From Viola odorata (lineage: Eukaryota > Streptophyta > Magnoliopsida > Malpighiales > Violaceae), in the NCBI GenBank assembly GCA_963691705.1, contig OY829544.1, forward strand, positions 41,871,917-41,935,916: a stretch of 64,000 nucleotides of DNA, written 5' to 3'. The first letter of the stretch is position 1; the number at the start of each line of letters is the position of its first letter. Under the pieces are notes generated by a model. That model worked only from the letters and a program-made list of their open reading frames with translations. It had not been told where the DNA came from and searched no databases. This document shows, in pieces, positions 55,376 to 64,000 of this stretch. The translations under genes and the position numbers were made by a program.

Positions 55376-56813
55376 CATTCGTAAAAGCCCAAGTCCTAGC
55401 AGACTTCATAGCCGAGTGCACATTTACGCAGGATCCATTGACGGACCTACCAAAAGAAGACAGAGATGATTTGGATCTCCTATTCCCCGAAACCTACACC
55501 GACTTGTGGGTTGTCCATATGGATAGGGCCAAGAACCAGGAACTAGCTGGAGCCAAAATCTTAGCAACCGGACCATTAGGCATACAGATACGATATGGCG
55601 TCAGAATCCTGCAACCGTTATCCAACAACGCGGTAGAATATAAGGCGCTGCTAGCTGGACTCAGGATAGGAAAAAAGCTTTCCACCAAAGCCATACATGA
55701 CGCCGGAGTAATAGGAGACTTACGGCTATTAATATACGGCGATTCCAAGTTAGTGATAGATCAGGTCTTGGGCAATTCTCAAGCTAGAGAGCCCATTATG
55801 ATTCAATATCTCTCTAAGGTGAAACACGAGTTGATGGAAATAAGAAAAAAGGGGCATACAGGTCAACATCGAGCATGTCCCTCGAGAAGATAACGCTGAG
55901 GTCGATAATCTTGCCAAAATTGCAGTAAATCCAGAAGCATCCATACCCACTAACGTGTACTTTGAGGAAATATCCGTGCCTTCCTTCATGGAGGAACAAG
56001 CGTCACTTTGTATCGAAGAAATCAAAAACGACTGGCGGATTCCTGTAATAAAATTTCTAAACCATGATGAGTTGCCCAAAGATAACGCTGAAAAGAAAAA
56101 AAGTGCTGAAACAGGCTGCACGGTGTATATACTATGACAGAGAATTAGTCTGGCAATGCTTCTCTCATCCAGTTGACGGTGAACAAGAAGGCCTCCACAC
56201 CTTACGTGAGATTCATGAAGGGATATGCGGTATGCACGTGTCTAGCGGTACCTTGGCCACACAAGTCTTTAGGTCAGGCTTCTACTGGCCTACCATTCGC
56301 AGGGACTGCGATAACTTCGTACGGACCTGTCAGAAATGTCAAGAGTTCTCCAAAATTCCCCGACGACCTGCCACGAAAATCTCCAAAATTGTGGCCCCTT
56401 GTCCTTTCGCCAAATGGGGAATTGACATCCTAGGCTCATTTCCAAAGGTAAGGTCTCAGCTAAAATTCGTAGTCATGGTAGTGGATTACTTCACGAAATG
56501 GGCAGAAGCAGAAGCGGTGGCTAACATCACAACGGAGAAAATATGACATTTTTTCAAGCACCAAGTTATCATGCGATTTGGTATACCTCGAGTGTTAGTC
56601 AGCGATAACAGGACCCAGTTTACAAGTCAATTCTTTAGAGACCAGTGCACGGAATTCCAGATCGAACAAAGGTTCTCTTCCGTGGCCCACCCACAGACTA
56701 ATGGACTCGCGAAGGTAACTAATCGAAGTATCCTCTGTGGGATCAAGAAAAACTTAGAAGGTGCTAAAAAGAAATGGGCAGATGAGCTATCATATGTAAT
56801 GTGGGCGTACCGC
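55376..56813 (+). pseudogene. Element A pol, RNase H and integrase (second part)
   Basis: Reading resumes after element B with FVKAQVLADFIAECTFTQDP, continuing WAIELEQFGLPYKAR left at 31611. Then come the archaeal-type RNase H (VVHMDRAKN, SNNAVEYKALLAGLRIG, YGDSKLVIDQVLG) and integrase (HVSSGTLATQVFRSGFYWPT, RTCQKCQEF, WGIDILGSFPKV, VSDNRTQFTSQF). In HPQTNGLAKVTNRSI the catalytic Glu of the DDE triad is Lys; element B has QAEVTN. Shifts occur near 55880 and 56095, and a TGA near 56544. The gene stops at WAYRI (about 56813), where element D's truncated gag is joined. Confidence 0.88.
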
Positions 56814-58090
56814 ATAAACACTCGTTTGTTAGGACATTTGGCTCTTCGATGGCCTCTCCCGTTACATTGAAAGCAAACAATGTCTTTGGTAGGTGGTCGG
56901 TCGGTAGGTGGTGTATAAGGCTTGCTACCGGCCGGTCTAGGAATAGAGTTAGTACTGGTTCCCCCTTTGGTATGAGGTAACACCCTAGGTGTAGCATTCG
57001 GACCCTTAACATCCTTTTCCCAAGGTTTCTTCCAAGTACTAACCTTGGTACTTGTCGGCGCTGTTGGGGCTCTACTGTACGGAACCCTCTCCTTCCGTTG
57101 CTTCTCTATTTTAGTTGCTAAGTGCAACGTTCCTCTCAACGAATCATAAGGATGGATTTCCAATGTGTTAGCAATATCCCTATTCAAGCCGTTGAAGAAC
57201 CTTGCCATCTTAGCGTCTTCACTTTCAACCGCTTCTACTCTAGCTAAGGCAATTTCCATCTCGTTGTAGTACTCACTAACACTCTTACTTCCTTGTGTTA
57301 GTGATTGCAATCTCTTGTGAAGCTCTTGGTGAAAATAAGGAGGAACAAACCTCTCCCTCATGAATGCCTTCATTACTTCCCATGTAAGCGGCCCATCTCG
57401 CCTTAAGGTGCGATTCCTAATTGTTTGCTCCATCCAATGAGTAGCATACCCACTAAATTAGACGGCTGCCAGTTTCACCTTCTTATCCTCTGAGTAGTTA
57501 TGACAGAAAAAGATTGAATCAACATTTTTCTCCCATACCAAATGCGCGCCCGGGTCATCTGCACCATCAAACGGTGAAATTTTCATCTTGATGCTACTGA
57601 GATTCGCATCAACTCTATTCTCCACTTGCTCATTCGGCCTACCACCCTGCCTAACCCTTGGTACACGACCCTCGTTACCATCTGTATCAGGTAACGGACC
57701 TTGTTGACCTCGAGGTAGAGGTCTGGGAGCACCACGCTCTTGTTCTGCAAGGCGCTCGTTGGGAGTCCCCCACCTATGCCTACCAACGGGTGGAACGTAC
57801 TCCTGCCTCGGATGTCCATCACTCTCGTCATCAGTATCGTCGAGATGACCATCTGAAACATCATCCCTAAAAGGGTCCTCCTTTCTCGGTACTGAACCGT
57901 GAGAGTTATGCCCCTAGTTAAGAGTAGGTACCCTATGCAACTCAACACCTTTAGCGTGCGACTCTTCAACCCGCAGTAACCGACTTGCAGTCATTCTAAC
58001 CTCCGCTGCTACTCCCCTTAGTTCAACCATGAGTGACTCCAGAGCTGCCAACACCAGATTGATGTTTGGTCCAGTGACTTCGTCGGACAT
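56814..58090 (-). pseudogene. Element D gag (chromovirus-like), truncated
   Basis: The start MSDEVTGPNINLVLAALESL (58090) is followed by charged sequence, then a gag core (ISPFDGADDPGAHLVWEKNV, FFCHNYSEDKKVKLAAV, LTWEVMKAFMRERFVPPYFH) and a CCHC knuckle CFQCNGRGHRRAKC. In-frame stops lie near 57915 and 57457. Coding is cut at KRVF right after the knuckle, where element A's integrase sequence begins, so pol and the 3' LTR of D are missing. It is related to element C's gag (for example FVPSSY and CRGRGH there). Confidence 0.8.
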
Positions 58091-58874
58091 CCTGTAGTTC
58101 CTGAAAGCACAACACTAGTAAAGCACGTAAAATTTCACTAATCCTAGCACTCCCTCACGTATTTACACTCGTGTTTATTCACTCTAATAATCTCACAAAT
58201 AAGCACTCAAATTTCCTGCAATGCCGATTGTTAGTAAGACTCAAGAATAAGAATAAAGCTTCCAAAGATACTCCCAAGGACAACTAGTTGCAAAAAAAAT
58301 GTGGATATTAGGTAACCGAGTAGTTGCAATAAGCAATCAACTATGCAATTATATAATGTAGTAGAAAGCAATGTATTAGGGATCAAAGAAGAGATCAAAG
58401 ACTCAAGAACAACTCAAATATGTCGCAAGATGCGATTCTTTTGATAGACAATATGCGTTCACTTTGCTCTTGCCTCTTTTGCTTTCCTTTTGATATTGAA
58501 GTTCAACACTTTTATCTTTTGTAATTGTAAATTGACGTAGTCTTTAAATTTTATTTTTTTATTTTATTTTTGACTACGTACACAGTTTAGTGTTTCGATC
58601 ACAGATTTTGACTCCAAACTCCAAATCACTTGATTCTTTTTGATTTGGATTCCTAACAAACACAGATTTCCAACGATACCTTTCTTATTGAAAACTCACT
58701 TCAATAACTATATATATAATTACAATTTCGAAACTGACACACACGTATCGAACCAAGCACACAAGGAAATCGGTTTTAGAATTCAGAAGAAGAAGAAACC
58801 GATTTCAGCGATGAAAACTTGAAAATAAAAGGGATACCTTACCAATCATGAACACCTTACGCTCCGCTACCAAC
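58091..58874 (-). other. Element D 5' leader and primer site
   Basis: AT-rich leader without a supported gene. Adjacent to the LTR the minus strand reads GTTGGTAGCGGAGCGTAAGG, sharing TGGTAGCGGAGC with element C. Confidence 0.55.
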
Positions 58875-59834
58875 TGATACGATCCTAGTTGCGTAGGATG
58901 CGTAGCACGTACCTTTTGATCTTTGTTCAAGACTGGATTTCACTCTGTGGAAATAATATGACTCTCTTGATGTTTAAATCTCCTAACAACCAGGCGTTAA
59001 GCAATCTAAACCAAGCAATCGAGGATCTTGAGTAGAATCCTTAAATCTAGACTCCGGTATGAGAATCAATCTAAGGCAAACGACACAATGATGCAATATT
59101 CGGGTTTTACTTGAAACAGACTCGAGAATTGCAAGACTCAAGAAGGAACAAGTGCTCATGGATGAACAATGGGCATAAGTTGCAAGAAACAATTGTTCTG
59201 ATTATCAAAATTAAGCCAAGTCGGCTAGAAGGAGAAAATACTCCTTATATAGTCTTTATAACAAAACCCTAAGTATTTTAAAGTCCCTTCCTTAAATTAC
59301 TTCTAATTAGCTATTTAAACTAATTAAAAATAATAATTAATTAAATACCCAAATAAATCCATAAATAGAAAAGTCAGCCAAATAAAAGAAAGTCAAAGGT
59401 TTCTTTTACTTTGGCGCAAAACTGGGCAGCACGGACGTAATTACCTCAGGAAGGCGACGTAATTACGTCGGGAGCGAAGCGGACCTTGTTTGCCCCTTCT
59501 GTTTGGGGCGTAATTACGTCATGGGGCTGATGTAATTACACCGGCATCGAGGCTGGCGGCTCGCGTCCTTCTGTTTGTGGCGTAATTACGCAGGGATGAT
59601 ATCCCCCTGATCACGTTGATCCAAAAGGCCGGTGAAGATTCGGCTACCGGCAGGATCACCGTCACTTGGCGTGATGGTAAGGAGATTAACCATGTTGCTC
59701 CCTCCATTGCATCCTCGCGCTTCAGCTCTGTGTGAAGGAGTATAGACAACTGATCTTGAAGCTTTTTGGCTCGTGCTCGAGTCACTGGTCCTGAAGATGG
59801 CAAAGGAACAGTGGAGATGCGTGGGATCGCATCA
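58875..59834 (-). mobile_element. Element D 5' LTR
   Basis: A 960-bp LTR from TGATACGATCCTAGTTGCG to GGGATCGCATCA. The end GATCGCATCA is shared with element C's LTR, supporting a common lineage. It holds five GTAATTAC-centred palindromes at 59434-59590. To the right lies element A's post-integrase repeat (CCTCACAAGGATAGG). Confidence 0.75.
59434..59590. repeat. Cluster of GACGTAATTACGTC palindromes in element D LTR
   Basis: Copies are at 59434-59447 (GACGTAATTACCTC), 59456-59469 (GACGTAATTACGTC, perfect), 59507-59520 (GGCGTAATTACGTC), 59531-59540 (TGTAATTACA) and 59579-59590 (GGCGTAATTACG). Confidence 0.85.
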
Positions 59835-61240
59835 CCTCACAAGGATAGGATTATAAGAGAAAGATGGCGCGATATCACAAGGATACAGATGGCTGCTCAT
59901 TTTCAGGAGTGAAAATCCTAAGATGAGGCACACTCCAGGGAAGTGAGGGCTCAATGCTTGGAAGTGAAAATCCTATCCTTGTGACAACCGCTCCTGATCA
60001 GACGACTCACTAAGACGAGGCACGCTCCAGGCCAATCGTGGAAAATCGAAACAAACTCTGATATCCCAGTAAGTAACCAGACGACAAATACCCGATGAAG
60101 TTGGCTGGATTGGAAAACAACACAAGTAATGCCTCGACAAAGCCGAATCTAGCGAGCTTGGATGAAAAACAACAACACAAGTAATGCCCCAGCGAGGCCG
60201 GATTCAGCAAGGCTGAATGAAAAAGCAACATCAACATTACCCCGACACATGCGAGTGAATGCTCATAGAGGCAACTAATGTTTATTATTGCATGCCGTTT
60301 TACTAACACAGTAAAGCAATAATTGAGAATTTGAAGGAAAATCGTGGAAACACTGAAATAATGAAGTGACTAACACCCGTGCAGGTGGTAACATTGTACG
60401 GTCTGTTATCATGATTCACATGACGAGTATACTATCGCCGACACATGCCCTGCCATCTTGATCCAGGAAACACTGCCAAGTATTTTTGGCATCGATCATA
60501 CTAATCCTCTTAAGGATATGATATCTTCCATATGAGGAACAGTCAGGAATCTGTGGATATCCTAGAAATACCCCTCATTATTTAACGAGGGAACATGACA
60601 ACAGTAAAGTGGGCAATATCACAATATCTTCTGCCTGCTATATTGGCGAAGAGTTGTCGCCGCATTATTTTCTCCCTGACAGGGGATCGTATATTCTGCA
60701 ATGTCGTATTGCTCCGATATATATTCCTACAGAAAAGGATACATCTATATCTATCTATATGGCATCTTCTGCTAATGATGAATATCTGCATCAGCACAAC
60801 GTCATTATGAACATCCTTGCTCCTGAAATCCTTCTGTTAATCAAGTTATCTCATCAAGGGAGTAACGCTAATATTCAAGGCAACAACACCTTGGGAATGA
60901 TACTCTTCGCTCAAAGGCACATACGACGATAATGCCATAATACTTTCTCTGGCCGATATGGATTATATGCTACATATCGCGGGTAATATCAGTTATGATA
61001 TCTTATTATCGTGAGATGTGTCTCCAAAGCTATCTAGTAAATAGCGTTATCTCGTAACTACATTCTATTCCTGGCAGAGGAAATGCGCATGCCTAGTCAT
61101 GTCACGATATCTTGGAAAACATCTGTTATTACATGCCTACATTCTATTCGTGGTAGAGGAAATGCGCATGCCTAGTCATGTCGTGATATTTCAGAAAATA
61201 TCCGTTAGTATATGCCTATGATTCCACAGATTACATGGTA
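59835..61240. other. Element A spacer after integrase
   Basis: 59840-60020 has the 'cacaaggatagga', 'gtgaaaatcctatccttgtga' and 'ctgatcag' motifs of B's 40540-40990 repeat, partly in inverted order. Two near-identical pieces 'attctattc.tgg.agaggaaatgcgcatgcctagtcatgtc' lie at about 61063 and 61140. No gene is supported. Confidence 0.55.
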
Positions 61241-61249
61241 ATTCTATGA

Positions 61250-63875
61250 TTATACTATCTCTACTGGAATTCTATGATTTTGTTGCGTTATAGCAACCCT
61301 GCAGATAATACTCAGATCTGTTGTCAACTTCGTCATCTCAATATTGGCATCAACAACACAAAGAAGATCAATAGTAAAGGGAGAGACAACAAACAAAATA
61401 TATGGTTGTTCAAAACCCCCGAGGGTTACAAAGGCAAAAGCCTCCAAAAAAGAGAAACAAAAATGGGGCGATGCCCAAAACTCAGAAAAGGCAGTAAAAG
61501 ACGCATATGGCACTGTCGTCCCGTTATCTCCCTGCCCCTCACAATTTTTCGCCTTGGCCCTGTAAAAAGTCTCATTAGTGAGAGCCACAAACTTCTCTTG
61601 GAAAACACGAGTAATGTCATCAACGCTAAACGCTTCTGACCCATAAAGCTCTATGAAGGAGTCAGCCATGACGCATGCAGTCTCCTCACAGTACCACTTA
61701 CACTTCTCCGACGACTCCTTTTCTAGTGCGGCATTTTTATCATTCTCTGCCGCCAATTCGGCGTTAAGCGCGACAACTCTGGCAACTTCCCGTTCACGGA
61801 CCTCCTCCATCTCTTTCTTGACAATCGCTAGGGCCTTTGTCAGGTCCTGACACTCCCTAGATAACTTCTCCGCTTCCTCCTGCTTTCTGGCAAGTTCATC
61901 TAAAATCTGGCGGTGGGCATCACGCAGCCCATTGGAGGAAGAGGTGAGAGAAGCAACCTTCCTCATCATATGCTTGGCCCAATAATGAAAACTGTAGAAG
62001 GAGGAAAATATACTAGAACGCATCATATGCAACTGCTCGTCGGGAGTCTGAGAAAGAAACGCATCCTCCTCTTCCTAGAGCAATAACGCATGAGGGACTA
62101 GAAAAGAAGAAGCCGCAGGAGAGCCATCACCCCCTACGGCAGCAAAGCCAGTCCTACGCAGGCCACTCAGGTCAATTTGATGAGTAACAGGCCCGGAAGA
62201 GGCTAGCGAACTCAAATCAGCCATGAGACGAGGAGTGGCAATCTCCCCCTCAGAAGGTGGGAACACTGGAGCAGTCGTAGGAACAAAAAACAAGGTAGTC
62301 GGGGACGGAGGTTGATGAGAAGACTCCCCTATAATGAGCCCAAATATGTCATGAGAATGGAGGGATGGAAAATAGGTCTCAAGCAGATCGGGGGTGAAAC
62401 CCACCACATGGGAAGTAGAAGGAGGAGACGATGTGCAAAAGGAACCAGGTGAAACATGGAAGGACTCAGTAGCTTCTGCAGTCCTCAAAGGGTCAGAATT
62501 TTGACCACCAGAAGGTACCCCGGAGATGAAGGAAGTACCATGCTCCTCCTGACTAATAACGCGACCCCCCGACATCCCTTTGGGCTCCACGCTATGTCGC
62601 ACCTTCTTATGACGCTCTTGGAATACATGGGACAGATTCATGTTGTCGTCCGGGGAAGCAGTGGCGGTCTCCTAGAAAGATGCAACACAAAAAGTAAAGA
62701 AAAAGAAGAAAGCGGTGAGAAATGATCGCAAAACGCACTTGAGAAAATGAGAGAATTGAAGAGACACTTACAGGAATAACCTTGTCTCTAAAGAAGCAAC
62801 TGTATCATAAGACGGAGCAGGGGCATTAACGCTTCTTGTTTTTCTCTTCTTGGTAACGCGAGGCCGAGAAGAAGACGCGTGAACATGATTAACGGCAACA
62901 GAAACAGTCTGAACCAGAATAGGGTTAACGCGGGCAGCTCCTTTGCCAATCTGAGAAGAAGACGCTTGAGCGAGGTTAGTAGCCGCAGCAGATGATTGAG
63001 TAGGATTAACGGCCGCAACGGTAACTTCCTCTTTTTCCTTCTTCTTTTGAGCTCTTTTTTCCCGCCTCCTAATGCACTTGGGCTTCCAGCCGCGCGGAGG
63101 AGCTGCACAATCATGAGATAACGTCAGTGTTAGTATTTCCCAGAACAATAAAGAGAATGACAAAATACTTACCCTCGAGACATTCTCGAAGGTCGATTCC
63201 GCATGCCAGTTTGCGAGTATGAACACTGAAGTTCAACTTGAGCAGTTTGTCCAACCAACCTTGCTCGGGTGAAGGAAGAGGTTGCCGTCTACCCTAGGCC
63301 CCGTCCCTGATGTTGTGATTAAAACCAGTCCTCCACCAAGGACCAGACAGATTGATAACAAAAAACCCACTTTTCCATCTATCAATAGAAGATTCAAGAT
63401 GCATGAGCTTCCAGGTGAAGGGTTTTAGCGATTCGTCATCATAATGGAATGATATCGCTATTACGCCTCTACGACTATACAATTGAAAAAGGGAACGAAG
63501 CAGTAAAAGGGAGGGAGAAGCAATCCCCTTAAATCTACAGAGTTTTATGAAGGCGTGAACACAACAGTATGCATTAGGGCTCAACTGGGCAGGATTTAAA
63601 TCAAGTTCAGCAAACAATTGTAGCACTAAGGGGTCAAGAGGAAACTGGAAACCATAACTAAACATCTTGGCGTACAAAATTCTACGGTTGCCGGGTAATT
63701 CACTATTGAGATGGAGCGAATTAGGGGAAACCTCAACATAACAGTCTTTAGGAATATGGGAATTATATTCATTTAACCGCCACTGGAGCACAGCCGGAGA
63801 AGTGATAGTGGAAATGATGTTTTCAATCTTCTCTTCCCCAATAGATTTGGGTCGAGGACGACGAGTTCTAGCCAT
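61250..63875 (-). pseudogene. Element A antisense gene, ortholog of B's gene 4
   Basis: It starts MARTRRPRPKSIGEEKIENI at 63875. Exon 1 carries the Transposase_28-like domain (MFSYGFQFPLDPLVLQLFAE, LNPAQLSPNAYCCVHAFIKL, FTWKLMHLESSIDRWKSGFF, WWRTGFNHN). A TAG at 63294 replaces an expected Trp. A 70-bp intron (63172-63103, GTAAGT...TGTGCAG) has the same phase 1 and length as in B. Exon 2 is basic and Ala/Ser-rich (KKRKTRSVNAPAP); a second intron (62771-62672) joins one base out of frame. Exon 3 has VTHQIDLSGLRRTGFAAVGG, a TAG at 62075, FHYWAKHMMRK and a coiled coil (61960-61740). The normal stop seems lost. It is antisense to element A. Confidence 0.72.
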
Positions 63876-64000
63876 GATAAAATTAAAAAGAAGAAAATGA
63901 TAGAGAAGAACAGAAGTACCTTTCTAAAAGAGGAACTCAGAGTATCCAAACGGTAGAAAGGAGAAATGCAAATCACCTTCTGGAGTGCTATGGAAAAAGT

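Noticed and set aside
56627..57433. Single 268-codon ORF as one protein
   Set aside because: Its last about 60 codons are the reverse of element A's integrase; it is a junction artefact.

Overview
The window is nuclear DNA of a flowering plant, most likely a eudicot. It has spliced genes with GT-AG introns, an ethylene receptor, a DUF247-family gene, Stowaway and Harbinger DNA transposons, and about 45 kb of nested Ty3/gypsy LTR retrotransposons. I cannot name the species from sequence alone.

Layout. 1-5709: the 5' part of an Athila-like retrotransposon on the minus strand (LTR, tRNA-Asp-type primer site, gag, start of protease). Its LTR is split by a 2.57-kb solo LTR with a GCTGC target duplication. 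5800-7409: decayed PIF/Harbinger element (Myb/SANT-like ORF and DDE transposase). 7666-14671: an ETR1-type ethylene receptor (six coding exons, 736-738 aa) between two 260-bp Stowaway MITEs in opposite orientation. 14837-15846: non-autonomous Harbinger-like element. 16532-18669: DUF247 gene whose 5' part is interrupted. 19490-23600: tandem repeats, an LTR, and a large foldback element holding a degenerate tRNA-Lys. 24559-25365: a small spliced gene or gene remnant. 25608-26135: Athila-type LTR fragment.

27197 to the window end is one nested cluster. Element A (plus strand, Tat/Grande-like Ty3/gypsy) starts with its 5' LTR at 27197. Element B (minus strand, related Tat family, about 15.7 kb net) sits inside A's pol gene, with target duplication CCGAC at 31608-31612 and 55371-55375. 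Element C (minus strand, chromovirus, 8006 bp, intact 1753-aa polyprotein) sits inside B's 5' LTR, with duplication CCCTT at 47333-47337 and 55344-55348. A resumes at 55376 and is then broken by a truncated chromovirus-like element D (56814-59834). Counted by eye, LTR pairs differ at about 12/587 sites in B and 6/915 in C, which fits the nesting order.

The most interesting system is in B. Between the integrase end and the 3' LTR lie four gene units on the strand opposite to gag-pol (33043-39976). Each has a TATA-like box, and the first three have an AATAAA after the ORF. Two of the four are paralogs with a Transposase_28-like N-terminal domain, a conserved phase-1 intron of 66-70 bp, a Ser/Pro-rich middle and a C-terminal coiled coil. 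Element A carries its own diverged copy of such a gene (63875-61250), again antisense to its pol. Antisense extra ORFs are known in Tat elements; four separately promoted units, two of them intron-containing paralogs, look unusual.
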